NCBI GenBank assembly: GCA_013365365.1
Contig: JABVXU010000317.1
Coordinates: forward strand, 1-64,000
Direction: 5' to 3'
Length of the DNA stretch: 64,000 nt
From: Cruorifilaria tuberocauda
Taxonomy: Eukaryota; Nematoda; Chromadorea; Rhabditida; Onchocercidae
Positions 1-16,796 of the stretch are shown in pieces. Position 1 is the stretch's first letter, and each line of letters starts with the position of its first letter. Made by a program: the position numbers and the translations under genes. The notes beneath the pieces are model-generated. The model was given only the letters and a program-made list of their open reading frames with translations, was not told the origin of the DNA and did not search any database.

Positions 1-66
1 ATATATTATATACTATATATTATATACTATACTATATATTAGATACTATATATTATATATACTATA
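1..66. repeat. AT-only tandem repeat at window edge
   Basis: The first 66 bases are imperfect tandem copies of short A/T words such as tatatacta, with one G near 44. The array lies within the intron or upstream sequence 5' of the first visible SUCLA2 exon. It has no coding content. Bases 67-182 are ordinary AT-rich sequence ending in a TTTTCAG acceptor. Confidence 0.7.
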
Positions 67-182
67 GAGATTAACAACATATTATTAGTAGAATATGAAA
101 TAAAACGTGAATATCACGGACTGTGTAATTCTTTAACTAATTCTGATTTAATGAGGCTGAAGCAATTGATTGCGATTTTCAG

Positions 183-2375
183 GACGACCTCCAGGTGCAA
201 GCAGCAGACATTTTTAGGAAATTATACAACTTATTTATTATGTATGATGCAACACTAATTGAAATCAATCCTATGGCGGAGGATATCAATGGAAAACGTT
301 AGTTTTAATAAAGTCTTGAATTTAAACTTTTTTGGACTATCACTGCAGTGCTTGCTGTTATTTGTCCAGACACTGCGTTGTGCTGAGGACGTAGTTGTAA
401 ACCATTGTATTTGAGATTTCAGCTGTTTAAAGTTGTATTCAATATTTATTAGATAGATCATTTACGAATGTTGATAGCTCTTTAAATTTTTGGAAATCTT
501 ACACAAATTAGTTTTAAAAAAAATCGCTTTATCATTAGTTCAAGTTACCTTCAACTGAATGATATTATTATGCTGTTTTATATTCAGTCATCTTTCACAT
601 AATTTTTGAGTGTTTTATTTTTCCTTTTTCGATGATCTCAGAGACTTTCTGCTAGTAATATTTATCTCAGTGTTTCAATAGCAATTTGATAATCGTCATT
701 GTTACGTCGGTATCGCTAATATAGATAAAAGTGATCGGCTGCCTATTTGCATATGATATTCTACCTAGTGGGGACATTTCGTTTATTGCTTGTGATTGTC
801 TAGTGTATGATTGAGAAAACAGGTCGAATGATTTTGGAGTGAGAATTCTTTGGCGAATTAGTTGATTTGATTAAAAGAAGTATTGACGTGATAACATCAA
901 TGAAAGGGTCTTTATAATTTTTAGTTTTATTTACTGAATTATCTTCAGCAAATTTTAATTTCCATCTTTTTTAAGTCTACTGTTTGGATTGCAAATTGAA
1001 TATTGATTCAAATGCTAGTCATCGGCAAAAAGATTTATTTGCGATGGAAGATCAACAACAACAGGATCCTCTGGAATTGCGCGCAGGAAAAGCTAATCTT
1101 AATTATATTCGACTGGATGGTAACATCGGTTGTATGGGTAATTTTAATTTAAAACTTTTTTTCCTAAAATTTGACGCATAATTATGTTATCCCAATTAAA
1201 TTTGCTGGGGTTAGTATGTATTTAACACTTTCAATACGAGGTTTTTGTTGATATGTGCGAATTTCAGTAAATGGAGCTGGCTTAGCAATGGCAACCATGG
1301 ATATCATCAAGCTTCATGGTGGTGATCCGGCGAATTTTCTTGATGTTGGCGGTGGCGCTACTGCTGAACAAGTTGCTGAGGCTTTTCGGATCATTACTGC
1401 TGATGAGGATAAGGCAAGTTTTTTATGCAATTTAGAGAGAATTTTTCATCCTCTATACTTCATAAAGGTCAGTGGAACTTGCCATTTCGATATTGTAAAA
1501 CATGTTTTGTTTCAGGTTACCGCAATTCTAGTGAATATCTTTGGTGGTATCATGCGTTGTGATGTCATTGCACAAGGTATGATCAGTGCTATCAGTGAAC
1601 TTCAACTCAAAGTTCCCGTTGTTGTTCGCCTGCAAGGTTGGCTTTCTGTTTCTATTTTTGTTTTCAGCTTACCGAATATGTTTTTCTAAATCAAAATCTC
1701 TGCCAGTGTTTACCTATGTTTACGTCCTTTTGGATTATATTTTTATCTTTTACAGGTTTTTCTCTTGTCAATTGTATGCTTATTATGTATTTTGCACTTA
1801 ACCTTTCTTACGCCTGAATTTATCAAGCTTTACATTATCAGTAATTAAATGAGAAATAATGTACTTTGGCGTAATATTGCGACATATTTCTACGGTGCTC
1901 GAAGTCTTTCTTTGTGATGGGGGTGGATGGCATATCTGAATGTGTCGGAAGATGAAAGATGTGTCATGACCGATGGTAGTAACTAATTTACAGAACTATA
2001 TCTAACAGCGTTGCATTAAGCAATTACTGGTTGGATGAGATGAATTGATATTGTAGTAATTATGATAAAAGGTTTGTAAACCAAACCAAAAAACAGGTTC
2101 ATAATAATAATAAGAAAATTTTGCAGTTAAAGTAATGAAATTGAGAGCAGATATTTATGAAAAAGAGCTGGAATTCATAAAATCGGAGAAAAAAGTACGT
2201 TTTCTTTTCAGGTACTCGTGTTGAAGATGCCAAGGCATTGATTGCAGCCGCTAAATTGCGAATGATTTCATGTGATGACTTAGATCAAGCTGCAAAAATG
2301 GTTGTGAAGTTATCGGAAATAGTTCAGCAGGCACGATCTATACCGATCGATGTTTCTTTCCAGCTTCCCTCTTAA
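183..2375 (+). CDS. SUCLA2: Succinyl-CoA ligase [ADP-forming] beta subunit, mitochondrial (3' part)
   Basis: This is the C-terminal half of the TCA-cycle enzyme that converts succinyl-CoA plus ADP and phosphate to succinate, CoA and ATP in the mitochondrial matrix. Five exons join in phase: 183-297, 976-1137, 1268-1413, 1516-1636 and 2212-2375 (TAA). They give 235 codons. Visible motifs are KLYNLF and DATLIEINP from the end of the ATP-grasp fold, then [49 protein letters not shown] and [17 protein letters not shown] of the ligase/CoA domain. [16 protein letters not shown] and the ending VKLSEIV...FQLPS match the ADP-specific paralogue rather than SUCLG2. The N-terminal exons with the targeting peptide lie left of the window. 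The third visible intron uses a GC donor (see findings). Confidence 0.93.
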
Positions 2376-4259
2376 GTCTTAGTTTTAACAATTCTTGCAC
2401 AATGCTTTATGATTATTTTTTGTTTCGGTTAGGAAGTTTTCATTTTTCTTTGCAATGTTTTTTTAGTAATAAATTCATATAAAAACATGATTAACATTAT
2501 TGGCAGTACAATTGACATGAACTCTGTTTTTCTTTTAAATATCACAGTGAAGTGTTCGCCACTTAGCAACGTTATGTATTATTGGACAGTAATTGTTGAA
2601 TATTCACGCTAAAATACAGAGATCTAATCTTTTGTTAATCGAATAAAAAGTCTGGTTTCTATATTCAGTAGTCACAAAAATTACCGAAAAGGAAGGGAGT
2701 CAACAAACTCATAATCAAGAAACGGCATTTGTGAATCAGGTTCACTGTGTCATCTAACAATTTTTACCGGCACTTCATTAATCAGGAACTTTTAGTTTAT
2801 ATCTTTATATTTGTATTATTAAATTATCAATTATTAATACTTGCTTATGTAGGATTCAACAATTTTGTATTGTAAAATGCAGTGAATTTAATGTTTCGTC
2901 AAAATTATCACTATGAGAACATAGAGAGGCATTTAATGAATATGTAATTGTGATATTTTCCATGAGCCTATGTCTATCTGATCAGGTCGAATGAAAGAGT
3001 TGTAATATTTTGGGATGTTAAGCGTATTTTTTGGAATGTCGTATTTGTTACCGTACATTATCGGAATGATTGAAATAGCTTAAATTAGTGGAAATCTCTT
3101 GCCTTATTAATTTTTTATACCTTAAATTTGAAGAAGTACGTGATGTTCAGTTATATGCAAATGAAATTTCTCCATCTCGCTTCTATGTTTTTGTGCTATA
3201 TTCAACGATTGTAACGTTATACGCATATTTAAATAATTCAGATTGCTAATCTTTAATAGAAATATGAGTGGGGAAAAGAATACGCTTTTTTATAATTTGA
3301 AGTATTCTAAGTAATTGAATATCATTGCTTCGTCATCATCTTATTTTTTACTTTTTTTAGCTTTGTGTTTGATAGTAATATATGATAGTATAGTTTGTTA
3401 TTTCTGTGAGATTTATTCTTCAGCTATTTGAAGCAATATCTCATTTATGGCTTCATTTTCACTTTCTTTTTTTTGCTGTTATTACTTCTTAATGAACAGC
3501 CAATTAACTTCCTAGATATCACATAATGCTAACATTTCAGATTAAATAGATACAAATGTATAACATTTTTGACGACAGTTTATTTGTTTAACAAATGAGA
3601 GGTATGATTCTATGGCTTTTTCATATTTTTTTATATTTTTTATACTTTAATTATATATTTTGAAAAGTGATATGAATAAATGATATTTCTTTCATTCGAG
3701 TATCGTTCTTTCAATTAAGGTTTTGTAAAATATCCTAATGTTTAGTTTAGCTTAATTTTTAATCTATTATTGACAAGTAATTGCCATAATGCGTAACTGT
3801 TTGTATATTTATTTCTCCCTTAAATAAATTCCTACCTTTACGTTACAACTCATGTAAGAATATTTTGTTAGCAAAATATTTCCGTGTGAAGACTTAAAAG
3901 TTTTCATGTTGATTTAAAAACAATATGCTTGGGAATAACTTCATACGTGACAGACACGAAAAAAATTTTTTAGCCATTCTCATGCTTACATCTCTGCAAA
4001 GAATCTTATTTGAATTGTAGCAAATTAATTCCTTCTAGAAAATTTAATTTTTCGATTAATTTCAGGTCTCTTACGTATAGCATCGTCCGCGCGTCAAGTA
4101 GAGTATTTCAGAAGTAATGATTTTATATTTAGTTTTCAAATTTTCTATTTCAAGCATTCGTTAGACTATCCACAACAAGCAATTATTGATTGTTTTAATG
4201 CTTTTTTGAAAATAATCATTAAACATATTTGTATATTTACAATACATATTTGCTTTTAG
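2376..4259 (+). other. Intergenic region SUCLA2-LAP, with SUCLA2 3' UTR
   Basis: About 1.9 kb of AT-rich sequence separates two genes on the same strand. A canonical AATAAA at 2468-2473, 93 nt past the SUCLA2 stop, is the likely polyadenylation signal. I see no coding exon. An acceptor-like TTTCAG near 4060-4066 could start a non-coding 5' exon of the aminopeptidase gene. The spacing is long for a nematode operon, so co-transcription is only a possibility. Confidence 0.6.
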
Positions 4260-4270
4260 GACTAACTACT
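4251..4270 (+). promoter_or_regulatory. Probable trans-splice acceptor of LAP gene
   Basis: A CTTTTAG acceptor ends at 4259, 11 nt before the ATG at 4271. No upstream coding exon is evident. In nematodes this arrangement is typical of spliced-leader addition. A cis-spliced non-coding 5' exon is the alternative. Confidence 0.5.
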
Positions 4271-8975
<4,705 letters not shown>

Positions 8976-11049
8976 AGTAAAATGGAAAAGAGATGCGCAG
9001 TTTCAAATTCTGGTGAAAATTTGTCTTCAAAACAGTTAAAATTATGAACATTTTGCTAATGTGTTTTCATTTTTGTTTAGGCTTTGAATTTCAATTTAGT
9101 GTCATAAGTTTGTGACAAGAATATTTTAAACATTATTTAAGTTTACGATTTTTAGATGTAATGAATCTTTTTTTTAACGAAAAATTTAGGTTTAGTAAGC
9201 CGTTTTGTTGGTTAAAATAATTTGACGAATTTTTATCATATGAAAATTTAACCATCAAATTCACTTCATTCCAATAAGCTATTGGACCAGTGCTTTGTCA
9301 TGTTACCATACTATTCTCAAAAAATACTTTATTATTTATTAACAATATAAATAAATTAATTGTTAGCATTGTAATTAATGCAATTAATGTAATACTAACG
9401 TTTTTTTTGAAAATTCGTAGAACTTGAGAGAATTAGAAGGATTTTAATGCTGTTTTGTATAAACAAATTAGAAAATTAAACTTACAGGAAAGGAATGTCT
9501 AAATTTGTGTATGGAGTTAATTGTTTGCTTTTTAGATTATTTATTTTTTAATTTATAATATAGAATTCTACTCTAAGAAACATCTAGTAAAAGTCCTATT
9601 TTTGGAAGTATTTAAAAATACTAAACATTAAAATTTGATTCGTTAAAAGAATTACACTAAATAACTGGACAATTTTATTGGAGAGAAATATTGTTAATTA
9701 GATTACAATGAGCGAAATGAATTGAAATAAGATTTGAAAAATTGGAGCGAGAAAAACGAAGTTGAACATGTGATCCTCAATGAAAACATTTGCTAATTCC
9801 TTTCCAGTTTTTTAACTTCAAATACTTGTTTTATATTTTCAAGTAGATTAAGTTTTACTTCCGGTAAACTATAAATGTGAAATAAGCCTTTTGCTATTTA
9901 CGAAATCGTTGAAATCTTTCGTTTTCCATTACGTCTAATCAATGTCTTTTGCTATCAAAATCCATTAGTTTATTTCATTTCAATTTAAAATTCTCATCCA
10001 ATCGTTAGTAGTCTTAATGAATCTCTCTGATTGGATAATAGCCTAAAATTGAGCATTATTAGAATAAAGGCAAAGTGAGAAAATACCAATTAATTATTAA
10101 CTTTCCGTTTTGTGGGAATTATCTTTCAAAATTCATTTCTGGTCAATTACGTATTTCTAGTAATCATATCTGTTAAAAAATATTGATAGCAAATGGTAAG
10201 AAAATGATTATTTTTACAATTTGAAATGAATGATATGTTTGATTTTATTATTTAGAATGGAATGGAGAGATTGTAGGAGGAGGTGATTTGAAAGGGTGAA
10301 AATTTAATCATTTTAATCATTTATCATTTGATTATAATTAACATGCTTTATTACTCATTTATCATATGTTACCTCTTTATTTAAAATTCTACATCTGATT
10401 TGATTTCATTCTTAAACTTTGATCAACATATCATTGTTTATTCAATACATCAGTAAATAAACAAAATTAACAGAAAATTAAACAAGCAAATATTTACAAA
10501 TGCAGTAAGCATTAAGCAATTAATGATAATAAAAAGCGGAAGAAAGATAACAAAATATTTTGAGCAATAAAATATTAGCAGTAATTGGGATGTTGAATAA
10601 GCTAAAACCGGTTTGGTTCATTTTCACAGATTATAATAATCGAAAACGTTTGAGGAGATTTTGCAATTTTTTGGAAAATTCTTTTTAACAAATTTCTTGA
10701 TTCTTAATTTTGACAAAAGACGGGAAAAAAACTTGATGAATTTAAGCACTTCTTTTAATAATTTCTTATAATTATTTAAATATGCTGCCTAAAACGAAAT
10801 GCAATTATGCAAAATTTTTAATTAGTCAAATTTAATTTCAATCGAATTCAAATACTCGTTTAAGCAAGTACAGAGAAAATAATACCAACAACGAAGAAAG
10901 AAAAAAAACTTTTGATTTCAAATTAAATCAAACTTAAATTTTTGCTAATGAAAAAATTTCAATAATTTATCATTATTTTTTTCTATTCCTAATAAAAATT
11001 TACATATTCATAGAGAAATATATAATATAAATTAATATTTAATTATGTG
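8976..11049. other. Convergent intergenic region LAP / anosmin-like gene
   Basis: About 2.1 kb of AT-rich sequence lies between two 3' ends facing each other. It should contain both 3' UTRs. An ATAAATAAA string near 9347-9356 is a possible polyadenylation signal for the aminopeptidase. I see no exon, tRNA or repeat of note. Confidence 0.5.
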
Positions 11050-14000
11050 TCATAAAATTGTCACAGTATCCTTCTTATTACAATTTGATAAAATGATTAA
11101 ATGATTATTTGCGCTATTAGGACAACATAGACATATGCAGCATTTCAATAAAATAATAATTGAAATTAGCATTAAGATAGGATAAATATAAATTAAATTG
11201 GAATTCAATGCATGGATATCTGGTCGATACCAAATAATTATTTCAGTACTTGCTTCACGTCCAATTAGATCATAATTAATTAATTTTATCGAATATTTGC
11301 AATGTGTTTGGCCATGTAATTGTATTGTTGCAGTTGTTGAAACCTTAAAAAAATTGAAATTTTTTGCCAAAGTGTATTGTAATTATAATGCTACGGTAAT
11401 TTTCTGGTCACTACTTTGTTACCGTAATTTCAACGATACAGTAAGCAACGACTCGATACTGTAACATTTGATCGTTTATGCTATCATACATAAATTATTG
11501 TAACCAAATTAATGCTTCACAAAAATTATTCTTCATACAAGTTTTATTACAGATAAATTGCACAATTATAAATTTCATTTAAATTTTAGTAAATTTTTAA
11601 CAATGCTCAAATCCAAATGTTTTCTAATTTTTTAATTTTAAATTGATATTGAGTTTTTCCCACGCTGAATACTGTGAATTTGAAAAAAGAATTTAAAAAT
11701 CTTTTAAATTTGAAAAGATTCTTTGCAGTCACTTATCAATCAGTAACCTAAAGGCATTGAATAATTTTATATTTTCGATCATGCGCATAGCAATTTTAAA
11801 ATTTAAAAATGACAAACCGCATTGATATATGTGCTTGAAGAGGTTTTATTGCAGTCATAATGATTTGTTAATGATTGATAAACTAATTGATAAACTAAAA
11901 TAGTAGTTGGTTCACTTGATGGCATCCATTGAATCTTCACTGATCCATTAGAATTTATCAATGCTTCCAAATTTTTAACTGGTTCAGGTGCTTAAAAATA
12001 AATCATCGATAATTATTTTAGGAAGGAATGGATAATTGCAATTTTTCATTTATTATTTCACTTACCGCATTCAAGACTTCCTGAGCCAAATACTTCACTA
12101 CATGGTGGTGTCGAGAATTTCTGTTCCAGTAAAAGACTTGTGCCACCTGCATGTGATACATTCTTCTGATATGATAACGATGAATCTATCAGTTCTGATA
12201 AGATCGGTCGAACTGCTACAGAATATTCCGTTGAAAATTGTAAATTTGATAGCAAAATACCATTTCCATTATCCTAAAACGAGATTTTTAATTGCATCAG
12301 AAATGAAAAATATTTATTAAGTTTAATTCAATGAAATATTTTCATGCGGTAAATGATAAGAGATTAAAATTTTAAATGATTGAAATTTATTAGCAATATA
12401 GATAACATTGATTTAAATTCAATTTTCATTGAATTATTCTCAAAAATGTAGTTTAAATTTGAAATTAAAATACTTAATAATTTTCAAATATGCAAAGTTT
12501 TTTTCTGAATTGCTATTTTTTACTTCGAAAATTTTCAATTTCAAGTCTAAAATTAAAAAATATCTTCTATTTAATTCTTAGATTAGTGATGCTTTAAACT
12601 GACCAATGTAATCACTACAGTTTCTTGTGAAGTTTCATTATGTATAGTAATACTGTAGTGACAGTTACCATACAATGCAAGTCTATCATTCGAAATATTC
12701 GATGATGGTTCAGGTTGATATGATGATTGATACCACTTTACTAATGCACTTAAACCATTTTCACTATTGTACTCTGTTGTTATCATCATTGGTCCAACTG
12801 CAACAAAAAATAAAATTTTACAAATTTTTAAATTTAATCATTTAAAATTTCCTATAATCTTTATCATTATTTACGGTATACAATAACGATAAATTACGGT
12901 TAAATTTATTGGTGTTTAATTGTATGACAACTGTTTAATTACGATGTTGTAATATCACTAAAGAAATACGAAAAGAAAGAAAAAGGGAAGAAACTGGAAC
13001 ATAAAATAAACGATAGATAGTCAAATAAATTGTACGAAAATATTTTAATCAAAATTTGAAAATTCTTAATTTAATTTCGAGATAAGATAAATTGACTAAA
13101 TTGAAAATTTAGAAAACACAACAGAACTAATATGAAACACTTCTTTCTTTTTTAAATTTTATTTTATGAATAATATATTTCGAGCGAAATGATCAACGAG
13201 CAAAAAAAAGAACCATCAAATAGCCAACATTAACATCGATCAACAGATATTCCTTTTTTCCGAGGAATTCCATTTTTTATTTCCTTTTTTTTGATTTCAA
13301 AAAATATGGGAAAGAATGTGAAGTTGGAATTACTTCGGCAAATTTCAAGGTAAATCACAAATATATTACCTGTTGTATTCATTTCCCTTTCTTTCTTTTT
13401 TTGGTTTATTTTAGTTTTTTCTTTTTTCCTATCTCAAATGATAAATGAAAATGAAAGAAAAAATTTAATTCTAAACAGCAAAAAAAATAAGAGAAATAAT
13501 AAAAGAAAAGATTTCATCAATTAGCAAAAATTTTGACCGTAACTAAAATTCACATTACAAAATTCGTACTTCATTATTGGTACCATACCTTCAACTTTAA
13601 ATATTGGCTTTGATTTTTTTTTTGATAAAATTGGAGCAAAATTATTATTTCCCAAAAATGTTTTTTGTTTTACCACGTGTATTTAATTCTTCATCAACTG
13701 TTAATGATTGCGCCCAGTTGCTCATTATTGGGCCACCAAGACGTCCACCGGGACCAACGGCAGTTACCATGAACCTGTACTGCATGATCGGTAACATACC
13801 CTCAACTTTGAATATTGGCTCCGATTCAATCTGAAAAGTTAAGCTTAAGGAAAAATTTTCTTCAGAAAATAAATTGTTACAGGCGATATTAGTTTTTACA
13901 GTTTTCAAAACAATCAAACTCCGATAGAACTAAAACTTTAAAACTCAAAAAAAAGAAGAAACTTGATAAGTGTTCATGAAATTTAAACAAACCGAAGCAG

Positions 14001-16774
14001 TAATCCAACCATTTTCTCCGGTCGGACTACCATCGTATGTTCTTTGCTTCCATTGGACAATATATCGAATCGGGAATTGTTCCGTTTCGTTGGTATTTAC
14101 GAAAACTAGGCCTTCAACTGTATCCTCGAAATCACTGGGCTCATTCGATGTTATAACATCTATACAACCTAATTGCACACTTTTGATAGGTGAATGCTCA
14201 GTTCGACCTGAAATTGGTAGCTGCTTTTTTTAAATCACTAAAAATTTCTTTAGTTAAATTAAAAAATAGTAAGAAATTTCTTCCTAAAGCTAAAAACCGA
14301 TTTTAATTTTAATTTTTTAAAATCTGCACTTTTGTTGCACTATTAGAATACCATTCATAATCTCTTTTGTTCTGTTTTTACATCGAATTTTTGCAATTAT
14401 TTCTTTATATTTAACTTTTGAAAATTAAATTAAATCATTTAACGATGAGTAATAGTTTTATTAGAGTAAAATAAATTTGTGTAAGTAAATCTAAAATTTC
14501 TTACTTGAAAAAATATAATAATTTTCTTTGTTTTTCTAAGTTATCAAATCAATCGTTGAAATTTGTTTTTTTGATTTTCTGAAATTTGCAAAAATTTTCT
14601 TTCAATCCTAATTAATTCAAAGTCTTACTAGCATATGCATTGGTATCCATCCAAAATTGCATGCCTGTCATGAGCGCACTTGTCGTACCATTTCCGTCAC
14701 GTCTTACAGTTATTCGCCGCCGATTACAACCAACAATACACTGTAGTATATCATAAGAAAGAATTTCGTACGAAAATGATTATCATTATTATTTGGTGAA
14801 AATGAAAAAATCAATAAATTCGGTAGAATAAAACTTAAATTTTAGTTTGTTAAATTTTTCAATCGCTAATTTTAAACATTCAATTGATATCATCGAAAAA
14901 CTCAATATTCATATCATCGCAATCATTCGTTGAGATGATAATATAAAACAGGTTAATTTGAAATAATTTATAATCATTGGAAATTTTAATAAGCTATTGT
15001 TCAGGTAAAAGTAAGTTTTAAAAAAGAAAGAAAAAAAAGGCAATTAATCTTTTTTTCCTTTTTTTATTTCGACGGTACGGAATTTTCACATCGTAAAAGC
15101 ATTTGCTAAATGAAAGTATGCTTAAATTGTTTTTTTTTTCTATGAAAATTCATTTCTTCCCAGTATTGTTTCTATCTTTAAAGAAAGAAAGGAAATATTT
15201 TCCTTCAAAAAATATAAGTAATTTTAATATGAACAAATGCTCATTACTTTAAAATTAAATTACTAATTATTTTTAATTTTATTTCGAATTTAGAAATAAA
15301 AGGTCAACAAGTATAAGTAACAAACAAGTTTATAGTGTTCTCCATCATTTCCATAATATGTAATAAACGTTCCATCGTTCAAACGCCGTTTAATTGATTT
15401 CGAATACTGAAATTTTTGAAAGTAATTTGTTAAGTACAAAATAATTCATAATAAAAATTATTTTAATTGAAAGCAAAAAAAAGATGAAATGTAAAAGAGT
15501 TGAATTAATGATTAGACTAAAATATTTGAGATAAATTAGCCTGCAAAAATAGATAAATGTATAAAATCCATTCCCATCAAATTCACTCATGCAATCGAAA
15601 TATCAAATTGCTTTAAAATTTAATTATTTAACAAATAGGGATAAAATTTTACTTTCAATACTTAATTGCTTTTCAGATAAGAACCTAACTTCCTGATATA
15701 ACTGATATGCATGGTAAAGCAATTAGTATCATTTCAATTGAAACACTTCGTAATTTTAATTATCAAAGGCTCCATGATACAATATTGAAACAGCTCGACA
15801 ATATGAATTTTATCATGTTATTAAGAGAACAATTCGTTAATCCAATCAAACTTCTTAACTTTTCAATTTTAATTTGGTAAAAATTTTCGAATACGCAAGT
15901 TTATTTCTTCCCTTTCATCAAATATTTGATAAAATGAATTTTATTCTTCCAAAAATAAAATTTTTTTTAAGTACGAAAAAAAGTTTCACTGAATATCGGA
16001 AAGATGGAAGAAAAATTAGCATGCCATTGAAGAAGGAATTAATTTTCTCCGTTGAAAAAGAAATGACATTAAACTTGTAATTCATGCAAATTACTTCATG
16101 ATGGCTAATTTTAATTCATTTTTTACTTTTCAGCGTTTATACTGAAATTCTATTTTGCAATAAACTTAGAATGAAATTTGAAAAATTTAACTTTTCAAAA
16201 ATGTAAAATTTCTCCTTATTTCTTATTTCTATTGAATTGATTTCTTTTTCTTAGTAAGATGTTTTTTAAAGTCATAAAGTTGAAAAAATTTTTGAAGTGA
16301 TAAAGTTAACATTACTTTCACTTATCGGTTAATATTTATTTTTTATTATAATTATCATCATCGTTAGTTATCATTATTGAATATTATCAATTACTATTAT
16401 TACTATTGCTATTATTGTTATTGCTATTATTATCGAATATCATCATTATCACTATTATTACTGCTATTAATCGCTGTCATTATCACTACTACTATTATCA
16501 TTAGTTGTACTGTAATAATAATTACTATTATTGTTATCATTGTCATCACTATTCACCACTATCATTGTTATCATTACCGTTATCATTACTACTATTACGA
16601 TTAATACCATCCATTCATTGGCTTAATTTTAAAAATAACCTTTTCAGCACATTTAGCATCACACTGTGCTAATCTAAAATAGTGAACGAAGTCAATTTGT
16701 ACGTACGGTAGCACCGTAAATGCTTTCAACGTGGCCGCAATTAGCACGAATATTGACATGTGTGACCACATCAT
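11050..16774 (-). CDS. kal-1: Anosmin-1/KAL-1-like protein: short Cys-box, three FnIII domains, C-terminal membrane segment
   Basis: Anosmin-type proteins act at the cell surface with heparan sulfate in neurite branching and epithelial morphogenesis. Nine exons (high to low) join in phase: 16774-16640, 15406-15326, 14740-14629, 14207-13993, 13830-13674, 12797-12604, 12273-12066, 11990-11818 and 11343-11050 (TGA). They give 522 aa. Residues 1-25 look like a signal peptide. QCDAKCAEK and CIVGCNRRR (about 38-85) resemble a reduced anosmin Cys-box. FnIII domains fall near 130-232 (IRYIVQWKQRTYDG, YRFMVTAVGPGG), 234-350 (YSVAVRPI then KFSTPPCS, like anosmin FnIII-3 TTPPCS) and 368-468. A hydrophobic stretch near 475-498 is followed by a Cys-rich tail. 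No WAP domain is visible. The KAL-1 assignment rests on recalled similarity; another FnIII surface protein is possible. Confidence 0.72.
13561..13616 (-). pseudogene. Decayed duplicate of part of an FnIII exon in the anosmin-like gene
   Basis: On the minus strand this intron segment reads SKPIFKVEGMVPIMKYEF, nearly the same as SEPIFKVEGMLPIMQYRF in the functional exon at 13674-13830. DNA similarity with roughly 13772-13828 is obvious, for example caactttaaatattggct against caactttgaatattggct. The copy lacks a good acceptor or donor and runs into unrelated sequence on both sides. It looks like a partial, degenerating exon duplication within the intron 12798-13673. Confidence 0.75.
16341..16615. 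repeat. Degenerate ATT/ATC trinucleotide array
   Basis: About 275 bp consist almost entirely of ATT, ATC, ACT and GTT triplets on the + strand. The array lies in the first intron of the anosmin-like gene (16639-15407), just downstream of its signal-peptide exon. Any open frame here is low-complexity and not a gene. Confidence 0.85.
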
Positions 16775-16786
16775 GGATTGAAAACT

Positions 16787-16796
16787 CTGAAATGTT
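16787..16796 (-). promoter_or_regulatory. Probable trans-splice acceptor of the anosmin-like gene
   Basis: On the minus strand a CATTTCAG acceptor ends 12 nt before the ATG at 16774-16772. No coding exon is visible upstream. Spliced-leader addition here would make this the 5' end of the mature mRNA. Confidence 0.5.

Noticed and set aside
183..2375. Assignment to the GDP-forming paralogue SUCLG2
   Set aside because: [24 protein letters not shown] and the FQLPS ending agree with the ADP-forming subunit.
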